IMG/VR virus record: IMGVR_UViG_3300028743_000013
Coordinates: 1 to 40,702 of that record
Length of the DNA: 40,702 nucleotides
Strand: one strand, 5' to 3'
Source: a virus
Part shown: piece by piece, positions 1 to 9,300 of the stretch
Position numbering within the stretch: the first letter of the stretch is position 1
Layout: each line of letters opens with the position of its first letter
Made by a program: the position numbers and the translations under genes
Notes under the pieces: model-generated
The model's input: the letters and a program-made list of their open reading frames with translations, nothing else
What the model was told of the DNA's origin: nothing
Database searches by the model: none

Positions 1-968
1 ATAGGCTTAAATATGGTGATATACGTGATCTTAGTGAGAATCAGAAAAAAATTAAAGGTTGGGAATATGTAAAAACAGATGGTAGTAGGGTAACATTATC
101 TGAAAATCAAATACTTTATATACCATATTTGGATATAGATACTACAGGAAATCTGTCTTATGTTGAAAGATTACTCAGGGATTTCAACTTAAAAAGAAAA
201 TTAGAGGATGCTACAGTTGGTTGGTTTATCATGAATTGCCAATCACGTATAAAGATGGTAGTACCTGTTGGTAATAAAACAACAGATAAAGCACTTGAAG
301 CATTAAGGAAATTTGTTAATCATTTTAAAGAAACATTACTTATAAATTTTGACAGTGGTGAGGTTACTGTAAACGGTCAACCATCTATATCGTACTCAAG
401 GAATATTGTAGTACCATCGGTTAATGGTTCTCAATCACAGATAGACACACTTAAACAGGAAGGTCCAGATTTGACAAACATGAAAGTTGTTGATTATTTT
501 AATGGTAGACTAAACGAAATATCTAGACTTCCAACAAAACGATTTGATAGAGCTGATAATAATGGTGGTGGAAAGGTTATATTTTACGCTGATGATAACT
601 TATCCTATGAGGATTTATCTTACTTCAATTTTATAAATCGTATGATGACTACTTTTAACCAAGTACTTTCAGCACCAATTTATATAAATTGTATGCTTAA
701 ACATAAAGAATTAAAAGCAGACAAATCTTTTAGAACATCGTTTGGAATAAAACACAATGCCAATTTCTTGATTGAGGATGCCAAACAAACAATGACAGTT
801 AAGAAAAAACTCGATATGATTAAATTGTATGAGGCTATAAAAAATGATAAAGGTCAACCAATGTACTCTCAAAAATATCTATATATTGACAAATTCGCAA
901 TTATGACATTGGAAGAATTTGAGAAAAACAAAACAATGATTGAAGAAGAATCACCACATACAAATTAA
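1..968 (+). CDS. Portal protein, T4 gp20-like (C-terminal part, cut by left edge)
   Basis: The reading frame is open to the left edge (first full codon at position 3), so only about the last 320 residues are present. The stretch SYVERLLRDFNLKRKLEDA, the following VVPVGN segment, and FNGRLNEISRLPTKRF match the order of conserved segments in T4 gp20 (clip/stem region, then the wing). The end, with SYFNFINRMMTTFN and FLIEDAKQTMTVKKKLDMI, matches the gp20 C-terminus. In the family the protein forms the dodecameric ring at the head vertex through which terminase pumps DNA. It has no start here; the TTG at 129 and internal ATGs lie inside conserved sequence and are not starts. Family call by eye, fairly sure. 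Confidence 0.85.
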   Translation, partial: RLKYGDIRDLSENQKKIKGWEYVKTDGSRVTLSENQILYIPYLDIDTTGNLSYVERLLRDFNLKRKLEDATVGWFIMNCQSRIKMVVPVGNKTTDKALEALRKFVNHFKETLLINFDSGEVTVNGQPSISYSRNIVVPSVNGSQSQIDTLKQEGPDLTNMKVVDYFNGRLNEISRLPTKRFDRADNNGGGKVIFYADDNLSYEDLSYFNFINRMMTTFNQVLSAPIYINCMLKHKELKADKSFRTSFGIKHNANFLIEDAKQTMTVKKKLDMIKLYEAIKNDKGQPMYSQKYLYIDKFAIMTLEEFEKNKTMIEEESPHTN

Positions 969-975
969 TACTATT

Positions 976-1749
976 ATGGCAAAACAGAACAATTATTACA
1001 TAGACAGGGAAAGATATGATGTTGAACTTAGAAAATGTATAATCAACAATCAACTCAGTACAGATTTTCTGAATATGTTCAGAAAGCATTGCTTACATGT
1101 TGGTAAAAGGTTCTATTTAGCTACCGATGATATACGAGAGGATGCAATCTCAACAGCAACTCATGATCTATGTAAATATTGGAGAACATTTAATATTTAT
1201 AATTGTGCGGCAATTAAATTATGTCAAAATTTTATTGTTGGAGATAAAATTGAGATCAATATTAAAAACTATGGTATAATATCTATAACAATAGGCGAAG
1301 ACGCTAATTATGAAAATGATATAGTATCTTTAGGAAGAAATGAAAATATAACTCTTAAAAATATAGTTAATCTAGTAAAAGAAAAGTATCAATCACAAGG
1401 TGTGATTAGATGTACAAATTACACAGTTCAAAAAAAGCTTTCCATAATTGACATTTTTAACAAAGAAGATATGTCTGTATTCTCAGATGTGTGTTTTAAA
1501 TTAATAGGTGATGAATCAAGGTTACAGGAAACTATATTTGAAGATAAATTTCAAAAGACAGAAATCGTTGACTGCCATTGTATAAAATACACAATGCTTG
1601 AATCATCTAATGCTTTTTCATTCCTTACATCGTTGATAACAAATTCAATGATAAATTCCTTAAATCTTTCAAACCCTAAAGAGCTTCGTGATGGCAATAG
1701 AGTACCTTTGAGTAGGCTTGTAAATGCTGAGGGTTCATATGAGGCTTGA
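976..1749 (+). CDS. gp55-like late sigma factor with a large insertion in region 2
   Basis: 257 residues. I chose ATG 976 because it follows ACTATT in the phage's usual ATTATG context; the in-frame ATG at 940 overlaps portal. Residues 44-73 (RFYLATDDIREDAIST, then HDLCKYWRTFN) resemble the first region-2 helices of T4 gp55 (the part around EMIADGIEASIKGLHNFD). Residues 212-231 (NAFSFLTSLITNSMINSLN) resemble its continuation NPHAYITQACFNAFVQRI. In T4 these are nearly adjacent; here about 135 residues, partly beta-rich, separate them. There is no obvious region-4 helix-turn-helix, as in gp55, which relies on the clamp and gp33. The likely role is late-promoter recognition by host RNA polymerase. 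The homology is remote, so the call is probable, not certain. Confidence 0.55.
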   Translation: MAKQNNYYIDRERYDVELRKCIINNQLSTDFLNMFRKHCLHVGKRFYLATDDIREDAISTATHDLCKYWRTFNIYNCAAIKLCQNFIVGDKIEINIKNYGIISITIGEDANYENDIVSLGRNENITLKNIVNLVKEKYQSQGVIRCTNYTVQKKLSIIDIFNKEDMSVFSDVCFKLIGDESRLQETIFEDKFQKTEIVDCHCIKYTMLESSNAFSFLTSLITNSMINSLNLSNPKELRDGNRVPLSRLVNAEGSYEA

Positions 1750-1794
1750 TTAATATTGGTCTGTTTTTATATAAAATTACAAAATATAATAAAA

Positions 1795-3192
1795 ATGGCT
1801 GATTTATCAAAACTTATTAAACCTGATTGGTTAGAAATAACAGACGAATTTGAAAAGGCATATGATACTGTAACAACAGAAAACGGTGTGTTTTTTATAA
1901 CAGGTTCTGCGGGTTCAGGAAAATCTACGTTCCTAAAACTTTTATTATCAAACATGAAACTTGGTTCGTATGTTGTGCTTTCTCCTACAGGGGTTGCCGC
2001 CAACAACCTAAGAACAGATGGTATAGAATGTGAAACCATACATTCTTATTTTGGATTCCCACCTAAGCCTTTATTTCCGTGTAATATACATAAGCCAAAT
2101 GAAAATAGCTTAGAAAAGTATGCCATACCCGAAACATTAGTTATAGATGAAATATCAATGGTTTCATCTTTAATGCTTTCGGCAATAGACGAATTTTATA
2201 GAAAAGCACTTAATATAGACGAATTTTTTGGTGGAAAGAGGCTAATATTAGTTGGTGATTTATACCAATTACCACCTGTAATTTCAGATAAATCTGAAAT
2301 GGATTATATCAGGCATACATTTGGCTCAAAATACTTTTATTCAGCAAAACCATTTGAATTTGTACCAATTACAACCATAAATTTTACAAGAATTTTTAGA
2401 CAGAAAGATGAAAAATTTATTTCATTTTTAAATTCTATAAAATATGGCACAATAACACGTTCTCAGCTTAATGAACATAACCAAATTATGGTTCATAACG
2501 AAATTAAAGATGATGCCATTGTATTATGTACTTATAATAAGGATGTAGAATATTATAATAATAAAAAACTTGACGAAATAAGTTCAAAACCAATAACTTT
2601 GGTTGGTAAAGTAGAAGGAAATTTCAATGTTAAGCAATGTGCTGTTGACGAGGTAATAAAAATAAAAATAGGTGCTAGGGTTATGATTCGCTCAAATGAT
2701 AGAGAAAGCGGGCAATATATCAATGGAACTGTTGGAAAACTTATTAATTTTGATGGTGAGCTTATGGATGTTGAATTAGACAGCGGCTGTATTGTAAGTA
2801 TAGGCAAGGTTGAGTTCCATTCTGAAAAATATGAATTTGATAAATCATCTAATGAGGTTAGGTCTATGGGTACAGGAAAATTTATCCAATATCCAATATC
2901 CATAGGTTATGCCATGTCTATACATAAATCTCAGTCTTGTACTATTGAAGAATATGTCATAGATACAGGTGAAAGAGGAATATTCGACACGGGTCAGACA
3001 TATGTTGCCTTATCTAGATGTACTAAATTATCAGGTATAAAATTAAAAAGACCATTAGGAATTTCTGAAGTAATGGTTGATAATGCGGTTATGGAATTTA
3101 TGAGTAATGTAAATAAAAATGATGTTAAAGAATATAAGAAGGAATCGGATGGTTTTGGTGGTATATTCAATAATATAAATGGTCAATTTTAA
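1795..3192 (+). CDS. SF1B DNA helicase, Pif1/RecD2-like
   Basis: 465 residues from ATG 1795; a longer frame from 1756 has no good initiation context. Visible motifs: Walker A GSAGSGKST (37-45), motif Ia SPTGVAANN followed by TIHSYFGF (Pif1-type signature), Walker B VIDEISM (116-122), motif III GDLYQLPP, an arginine-bearing FRQKDEKF, and near the C-terminus AMSIHKSQS and YVALSRC (motifs V and VI). This is the ATP-dependent 5'-3' DNA helicase fold, also seen in T4 Dda. It sits just before the polymerase fragment (2 bp gap) and probably works at the replication fork or in recombination. Complete and intact. Confidence 0.9.
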   Translation: MADLSKLIKPDWLEITDEFEKAYDTVTTENGVFFITGSAGSGKSTFLKLLLSNMKLGSYVVLSPTGVAANNLRTDGIECETIHSYFGFPPKPLFPCNIHKPNENSLEKYAIPETLVIDEISMVSSLMLSAIDEFYRKALNIDEFFGGKRLILVGDLYQLPPVISDKSEMDYIRHTFGSKYFYSAKPFEFVPITTINFTRIFRQKDEKFISFLNSIKYGTITRSQLNEHNQIMVHNEIKDDAIVLCTYNKDVEYYNNKKLDEISSKPITLVGKVEGNFNVKQCAVDEVIKIKIGARVMIRSNDRESGQYINGTVGKLINFDGELMDVELDSGCIVSIGKVEFHSEKYEFDKSSNEVRSMGTGKFIQYPISIGYAMSIHKSQSCTIEEYVIDTGERGIFDTGQTYVALSRCTKLSGIKLKRPLGISEVMVDNAVMEFMSNVNKNDVKEYKKESDGFGGIFNNINGQF

Positions 3193-3194
3193 TC

Positions 3195-4412
3195 ATGGTA
3201 TATAATTTAGGTTTACAGTACTGCAGGTTTAAGCAAGGACAAGAGGTGACAGTACAAGAAATTAAAGATGAAATTATACGTCTTGAAAACTTGAGATTTA
3301 CCAAAAAGAGTGAGGATTTATCTTTGAAAAAAATCCTCAATTCAATATATGGTGTATTTGGCTTTAGTAATTTTGTACTATATGACAAATATGTTGCCTC
3401 ATCAATATCAACACAATCAGCTTATGTAATTAAATATACCAAATTTTGGTTCAATAAGTACTTTAAGGAAAGATTTCCATACATATACGATGTTCATAAA
3501 CAACTTGGAATAACAAAGGTAATACCTGTGACAGGTGATATTGTTATATATGGTGATACTGATTCCATATTTGTTAATTATGGCAAAATTATTAAGAATA
3601 CTGATTATAAAGGTAGCGTTCAAGATTTCATATTAAAATTAAACGAACTTGACATATATCCCGCACTTGGTCATATGCTTTCGTATTTTATCGGCTTACA
3701 TAATGGTTTACAGACAAGAATATCGGGTAAGCCATGTCTTAACTTAACATTTGAGCAAATAGTTGGTAAATTCCTTATTACCGCTAAAAAAAGGTATATT
3801 AAGGAATCATTATGGGCTGATGGTAATACTTTTGGAAGATATGAAAATGTAAAAGCCGTTGGTCTCGAAATAAATCAGGCATCTGTACCAAAATTTATAC
3901 GTAATAAATTGAAAGAGATTGTTATTGACTATATTATAAAAGTAGATAATATAGATTATGCGGTAATAATAGAAAAAGTAAAGCAAGTAAAGGAAGAATT
4001 TATACATACTGACATAATAAATGTCCTACCCGCACAAAGGGTAAACAATTTGGGTAAATACATTCTTGAAAGTTCAAACAATGAAATAAAGACAATTGCG
4101 GGTTCTCAGGCATATATGAGAGCAATAGCACAATATAATAATGAGATTTCCATGTCATCTAATGAGATAAAGCAAAAATATTCTATAATAAAATCGGGTG
4201 ATAAAGTTCAATGGTATTGGACATCAAATGCATCAACAGATGTGTTTGCCTTTCCGATAGGTGTAATACCACCTCAATTTTTGCAGAAGTTTCCTGTATC
4301 ATACGATGTACAATTTATGACTAATTATTTAGCATATTTAAATAGAATATTATCAGCAATAGGATTACAAGAAATACCTTCATCTTTAGTGACTTTTAAT
4401 TCGCTTTGGTAA
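3195..4412 (+). CDS. Family B DNA polymerase, C-terminal half of a split gp43
   Basis: 405 residues. Motif B LKKILNSIYG (44-53), motif C YGDTDS (119-124; catalytic Asp121 and Asp123), the KKRYI segment and a thumb with YMRAIAQYN follow the T4 gp43 order. The end, YDVQFMTNYL to the terminal FNSLW, resembles the gp43 tail that contacts the sliding clamp. Missing are the exonuclease domain, motif A and most of the fingers: the protein starts only about 45 residues before motif B. The upstream stop belongs to the helicase and no N-terminal half is visible in the window, so the partner must be encoded elsewhere. It starts directly in polymerase sequence, with no C-intein seen. Confidence 0.88.
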   Translation: MVYNLGLQYCRFKQGQEVTVQEIKDEIIRLENLRFTKKSEDLSLKKILNSIYGVFGFSNFVLYDKYVASSISTQSAYVIKYTKFWFNKYFKERFPYIYDVHKQLGITKVIPVTGDIVIYGDTDSIFVNYGKIIKNTDYKGSVQDFILKLNELDIYPALGHMLSYFIGLHNGLQTRISGKPCLNLTFEQIVGKFLITAKKRYIKESLWADGNTFGRYENVKAVGLEINQASVPKFIRNKLKEIVIDYIIKVDNIDYAVIIEKVKQVKEEFIHTDIINVLPAQRVNNLGKYILESSNNEIKTIAGSQAYMRAIAQYNNEISMSSNEIKQKYSIIKSGDKVQWYWTSNASTDVFAFPIGVIPPQFLQKFPVSYDVQFMTNYLAYLNRILSAIGLQEIPSSLVTFNSLW

Positions 4413-4510
4413 GTTTTACATTTTCATGTTGTGCTTATACCATGAAAACTGTCTGAGTTCAAGGAAAATGCCTCTCCTGTAGCGGTAAATACAACGAAAA
4501 TATTGATATT

Positions 4511-5017
4511 ATGGCTAACGAAAATATATACAGTACCGAAAGGGTAGAAGAAATATTAAAAGAATATAATAAAACGGGATACTTACCAAGGAACAACCCA
4601 TTTTATCTTAAAGATATAAGGAAAAGGAAAGGTTATTTACATTTCCAATATACCGATAAAGAAATAACAGAGCTTGCTAAATTACAAGCATCATGTCTAT
4701 ACTTTGCTAATAATTATGCATATTGTATGACAGATGATGGTATTCAACAGATAAAATTAAGACCATATCAATCAAGAGTGCTTAGACAATTTGAAAGCTA
4801 TAGATTTAATATATTTTTATCAAGTAGACAATCAGGTAAATGCTTGTCGGGTGATTCAATTATAACTGTTAATAACGAGAATATAACAATTAAGGATTTT
4901 TTCGAGAATATTTATTACTACAAAATAAATAAGCCTTTAGCATTTTTATTAAGAATTAAGAGATTTCTTCAAAGAAAAGTAAATAATCAAAAATTAATTA
5001 GTACATCAACCATATGA
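4511..5017 (+). CDS. Terminase large subunit N-terminal fragment fused to an N-intein
   Basis: 168 residues. Residues 1-110 look like the start of a T4 gp17-type packaging ATPase: LRPYQSRVLRQFESYRFNIF followed by the Walker A start SSRQSGK. Immediately after Lys110 comes CLSGDSIITV (from Cys111), a classic intein block A, then ITIKDFFENI. The frame stops at 5017 before any intein block B, and before the rest of the ATPase and nuclease domains. An intein at exactly this point of TerL is known from the split AceL-TerL intein. The simplest reading is a split gene whose C-intein plus TerL remainder lies outside this window; a truncated, dead gene is the alternative. ATG 4511 has the typical ATTATGGC context. 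Confidence 0.8.
   Translation: MANENIYSTERVEEILKEYNKTGYLPRNNPFYLKDIRKRKGYLHFQYTDKEITELAKLQASCLYFANNYAYCMTDDGIQQIKLRPYQSRVLRQFESYRFNIFLSSRQSGKCLSGDSIITVNNENITIKDFFENIYYYKINKPLAFLLRIKRFLQRKVNNQKLISTSTI
4841..5014 (+). mobile_element. N-terminal half of a split intein in TerL
   Basis: 58 codons from Cys111 to the terminal Ile168 of the terminase fragment. Cys1, the CLSGDS block A and the following short strand/helix pattern ITIKDFF match intein N-termini; AceL-TerL also starts Cys-x-x-Gly-Asp-Thr. No block B (TxxH) or endonuclease is present. The last 30 residues are basic and helix-like (LLRIKRFLQRK) and could help the two halves associate (inference). The stop overlaps the next gene's ATG (ATGA). 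Confidence 0.78.
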
Positions 5018-5427
5018 AAAAGTTAAAAATAAACGAGGATTGGAATCCAACAGATGTTGTCTATATTCAACAAAATTCATTATGGACATCATACTCTCCT
5101 GGCTCAGGAATGACAACCCAAATTGCGGGTGATCCCTATAAATTTAGAGGGTATCTTACCGATAAGCAAGGTGATGATCATTTTGATTCCAATGTGGCTA
5201 ATATAGCTAAATGGGCTGATAAACAGGAAGGTATAAAAGTTAAAGATGGTACTACATTATTTAAAATACCTTGTTATTGGGGATATAAACCTCAAAGGGA
5301 TTTGTCAATTTGGGGTGGTAATGTCAATCCTGATTATTATCTTTGGATGTCATTTACAAAAGCACCTAATTATAATCTTATTAATTTCTTTAAAACTAAA
5401 AACGAGGCTTTAGGGTTTCATAAGTAA
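5014..5427 (+). CDS. MKKLKI-tag protein 1, unknown function
   Basis: 137 residues, starting MKKLKINEDW. First of four adjacent genes with the same eight-residue N-terminus. The body is rich in Trp, Tyr, Gly and Pro (for example WKPQ-like and NVNPDYYLWMS segments) and gives no recognisable enzyme motif. Its ATG overlaps the TGA of the terminase-intein fragment, so it is translationally coupled to it. By analogy with the short capsid-targeting peptides of T4 internal proteins (MK..Y.EF..E), the tag may send the protein into the prohead, but that is inference. Confidence 0.7.
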   Translation: MKKLKINEDWNPTDVVYIQQNSLWTSYSPGSGMTTQIAGDPYKFRGYLTDKQGDDHFDSNVANIAKWADKQEGIKVKDGTTLFKIPCYWGYKPQRDLSIWGGNVNPDYYLWMSFTKAPNYNLINFFKTKNEALGFHK

Positions 5428-5432
5428 GTACT

Positions 5433-5684
5433 ATGAAAAAACTTAAAATTTTTGAAGGTGATGCTAACCCTGATACAGATATTACAAAAGAAAAGGTTAT
5501 TGCAAAATTGATTTCATCAGGAACTGATAAAAAGACTGCTGAAGATGTTGTAATGTACCATTATGACTATGTAATGGATTGCTTTGATAATTTGACCGTT
5601 AAAGAGGTTGCGTATAAAGCTTATGCTATATACAACAAGGAAATAGCTACTAAAGCGAAAAATGATGGAAACTATTACAATTAA
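5433..5684 (+). CDS. MKKLKIFE-tag protein 2, unknown function
   Basis: 83 residues, starting MKKLKIFEGD. After the tag and a short acidic linker comes a helical segment (KEKVIAKLISSG to YAIYNKEIATKA) without known motifs. Five bases separate it from the preceding gene. Small, soluble, and of the size of T4 internal head proteins. Function not recognised. Confidence 0.7.
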   Translation: MKKLKIFEGDANPDTDITKEKVIAKLISSGTDKKTAEDVVMYHYDYVMDCFDNLTVKEVAYKAYAIYNKEIATKAKNDGNYYN

Positions 5685-5699
5685 AAAATATAAATTATT

Positions 5700-5939
5700 A
5701 TGAAAAAATTAAAAATATTCGAAAACAATAATTCAGAATCCAAAAATATAAAGGATTTTAATAATGATACATTAAAATCTTTTTTGCAAAAATTACATGA
5801 AACTGATGATAAAATAGAGTTTAATAATGCAACAATGAAAGATGTTGATTATATATTGGGATTAGGGTGGGCTGTAAGCCATCCACAAGAAAAAGACATT
5901 GTTGGTGAGGTTTTTGATATAACAGTGTCAAATGATTAA
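5700..5939 (+). CDS. MKKLKIFE-tag protein 3, unknown function
   Basis: 79 residues, starting MKKLKIFENN. The DNA around its start (leader AAATTATT plus the first 24 coding bases) is nearly identical to that of the next gene, showing a recent duplication of the leader and tag. The rest (LKSFLQKLHETDDKIEF, VDYILGLGWAVSHP) is unrelated to its neighbours and not recognised. Confidence 0.7.
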   Translation: MKKLKIFENNNSESKNIKDFNNDTLKSFLQKLHETDDKIEFNNATMKDVDYILGLGWAVSHPQEKDIVGEVFDITVSND

Positions 5940-5951
5940 ATGTAAATTATT

Positions 5952-6269
5952 ATGAAAAAATTAAAAATATTCGAAAGCAATAATAATAGTAGAAATGACA
6001 AATACTTTACAACAATTCCTGATAATTTCGAGGGTGATATAAGATTTAGCTGCTTTGAAGGCTCTTATCCTTATATAGAACCTGTTGCTCTTAAAAATAC
6101 CACTTTGGAGAAAGCCAAAGAAGAGGCTACAAAAAAACTACAGGAACGGATGAATTACAGGAAGACGGATGAAAAATTATGGGCAAGGTTTGAAATAAAC
6201 AGCGATGGAAATAATGGCGATGGTACTTGGAAAGCTGATTCATCTAAAGACTTGGTTTTAAATCCTTAA
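5952..6269 (+). CDS. MKKLKIFE-tag protein 4, unknown function
   Basis: 105 residues, starting MKKLKIFESN, with an Asn/Ser-rich linker, then a compact body with FEGDIRFSCFEGSYPYIEPVA and a helix TTLEKAKEEATKKLQER. Last gene of the tagged cluster; a strong terminator follows 18 bases after its stop. Function not recognised. Confidence 0.7.
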   Translation: MKKLKIFESNNNSRNDKYFTTIPDNFEGDIRFSCFEGSYPYIEPVALKNTTLEKAKEEATKKLQERMNYRKTDEKLWARFEINSDGNNGDGTWKADSSKDLVLNP

Positions 6270-6287
6270 TTATTTAAAATACTAATT

Positions 6288-6325
6288 GAGAAGCCTGATA
6301 GCAACCTGTCAGGCTTCTCTGTTTT
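6288..6325 (+). terminator. Intrinsic terminator after the MKKLKIFE cluster
   Basis: GAGAAGCCTGATAG pairs with CTGTCAGGCTTCTC around a CAAC loop (about 15 bp with one G-T pair), followed by TGTTTT. It separates the tagged cluster from the large gene that starts at 6347. Confidence 0.9.
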
Positions 6326-6346
6326 AAATAATTAAAACGCTTTGCC

Positions 6347-9300
6347 ATGAATGATATAGAAATTGAAGTCCTTTATGATTACCTTAAACAATCAAATTCT
6401 TTTTTAGAGGATATTTCTGAGTATTCATTTGATATATTATCGGCATCAACTGATATCTCCAAATCAGCTAAATTCATTAAAGATGCTATAGCGGGTGTTG
6501 ATGCAAAGACTCAAAATGTCGATGCAAAGACTATACAGCAGAATATACAAGCCGAAACAGCCAATACAGTTAATTCACAACAAAGCATGAATATAGGTTC
6601 TTATACTGAGGCTGATATTGCTAAACTATCAAAGATAATAACCATATATGCAAAATCAATTAATAAATCAGTTGGAACTTTACCAAAAGACACCAAGAAA
6701 CTTTCTGAATCCATAAAAGCAGTTGATGTTGGATTTATATCCGCTTTGGGTAAAATGAAAATGAAAGATGCTGAATCTATGGTAAAGAATTTCTTTAATG
6801 TTTTAGAATCATTTGTTAAACATCTTAATAAATTTAAAATTAAAAAAGAAATATCAAGCAGAGCTAAAAAATCAATTGGATATGTTAGGTCTACTATAAA
6901 TGAGGTTAGTAATGTAATGAAAGGTATAAATTTTGAAGGGCTTGATGGATTTGGTCATTCTCTTTTAAAAGTTGCTAGATCAATAACAGGATTTGTTGGT
7001 GCATTGGCTATTGGTGGTGCACTATCGATAATAGCAACTCCAGGATTATTGTTCTTTAAATTAGCACTTAGAGTTTTACAACCCGAATTTAAATCTTTAG
7101 CAAAAGATAATAAAAAACTTAAAGATGGTGCACAATCCGTAATGTATATTGGTGCGGGGATACTTGCTATGTCACTTGCTATAGCTGCATCAGCATATGC
7201 TATTTCAAAATTCTCAATTACAGATATGGTAGTTGGTATGGTAACTGTTATAGGTGTTACTTATATTGTAGCCAAATTTTATAAATACATGGGTCTGAGT
7301 GATAAATCAGACCTCAAGAATGGTATTAAAAATATGGTACTTATGTCATTATCATTATTAATGATGACAGGTACTTTTTGGGTTATATCCAAGTTGCCAA
7401 TAGACTATAAGCAGGTTGGTCTAACAGTTCTTTTGCTTGCGGGTACAGCAGCTTTATTTGCATTGATAGGAATGAAAACCGTATCTGATAAGGTTAAAGA
7501 AGGTGCTTTAGCTATAGGATTTGTATCATTGTCATTGTTGCTGTTTGGATTTTCAGTCTGTATAACCGCTAAAATGTTGGCGGGTCAGACTAATGCTATT
7601 TGGCAAATACCTTTGATGTTATTCGCTGTAACAGCACCATTTGTAGCTGCAGGATTTTTACTTCCTAAAATAGCTATGGGTGCTTTAGCCTTTGCACTAA
7701 TTGGAATATCTTTGTGGATAATGAAAAAGCCACTTACAGAGATAGGAAATATGATAGCTAAAAATGGTGGTTTGATTTGGAAGATACCAACATTTATTAC
7801 AGCTTTAGGGTTAGTTTATGCGGGTGCGGGATTGTTAATAGCACCGATATCTCTAGGTGCTTTAGCAGTTGGATTATTAGCGGGTTCTCTTTATGTATTA
7901 GCTAAAGCATTGAAACCAATATCTGAACTTAACTTGGAAAGGGAGCAAATGAGCATATTTGCCGATAGTTTAGGAATAGTAGTTAAAGGTGTTTCTGATG
8001 CATTTTCTAATTTGAGTATTGGCTCATTCTTGAAAATAACAATGATGGGTAACAAAGTGGGAGAAGTTGTTGGTGTATTTGCAAGGTCTTTATCATATTG
8101 GAAAGCTACAACAACTGATTGGAAGCCTGAGGATGCCAAGACATTAGCTGATACCATATTGGGTGTAACAACGGCTGTGGCGTTGGGTACATCTCCTGAA
8201 TATATAAAGAAAATGCATGGAATAGATGTTTCACAATGGCAAATACTTAAGGGTATAGCATTTACAATGAGTTTGGGTAGTAATCTTAAAAAATTAGCGG
8301 ATGGCGTTCTTGTTTGGAAAAATATGAAGTTAAGTCCTGATGATGCAAGAAATATCTCAGATAATATCAATACAATTTTGTCTGTTATACCCGCAACTAT
8401 AGCAAGGATAGGGAACGATGATATTACTAAACCCGCAACAGGGCTTCTAGGATTTATAACAGGTGGTGCTTGGACAACAACAAATACAGAAAGAGGTATT
8501 GATTACGTTAAAGGTATTGGTAAAGCAATGACAAAACTTGCTGATGGTGTTAAAATGTGGAAAGAAATGAAATTAACACCAAATGATGCTAAACTTATTT
8601 CGGACAATGTAAATACTGTACTTTCTATTATACCATCAACAATTTCAAAAATAGGAAATGATAATACTATAAAATCTAGCGGTCTTTTTGGGATTTGGAA
8701 AACAACAGATACAGAAAGAGGTATTGATTATGTTAAAGGCATAGGTAGGTCACTTTATGATTTGGGTGAGGGTGTAAAAACATGGAAAAGCATGAAATTA
8801 ACACCAACAGAAACAAAGCTAATTTCTGATAACATAAATGCGGTACTTTCGATTATACCTTCAACAATAGCCAAGATAGGTGATGATACAAAGACATCAA
8901 AGCCAGGACTATTTGGTATGTGGAAAACAACGGATACTGAACGTGGTATTAAATATGTTAATGGTCTTGGTGCTCCTTTAAAAGATTTATCAATCGCCGT
9001 ATTAAATTGGAAACAGGCTAAACTAACACCCGCTGATATAAAACTTATTGAGAAAAATATTACTGAACTTATAACAACTATACCATCGGCTTTTGCAGCA
9101 GTTGGTAGGGCTAAAAATAATGACAAGGGATTTTGGGGGATGTTTAAATCGGATGCTGAAAAAGGTATACGTGTTGTAAATAACATGATGTCACCTTTAA
9201 AGAGTTTATCGGATGTGGTTTCTAGTTTTTCAGGTACTACAGATATAAAGGATAGAGGAAAGCAAATTGGTGAGGGTGTAAAACAATTATTGGTTGGAAG

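Noticed and set aside
129-131. TTG at 129 as start of the first gene
   Set aside because: The same frame is open to the left edge, and conserved portal-like sequence precedes it.
3195-3240. C-intein at the start of the polymerase fragment
   Set aside because: The N-terminus MVYNLGLQYCRFK lacks the blocks F and G of an intein and leads directly into the fingers domain.
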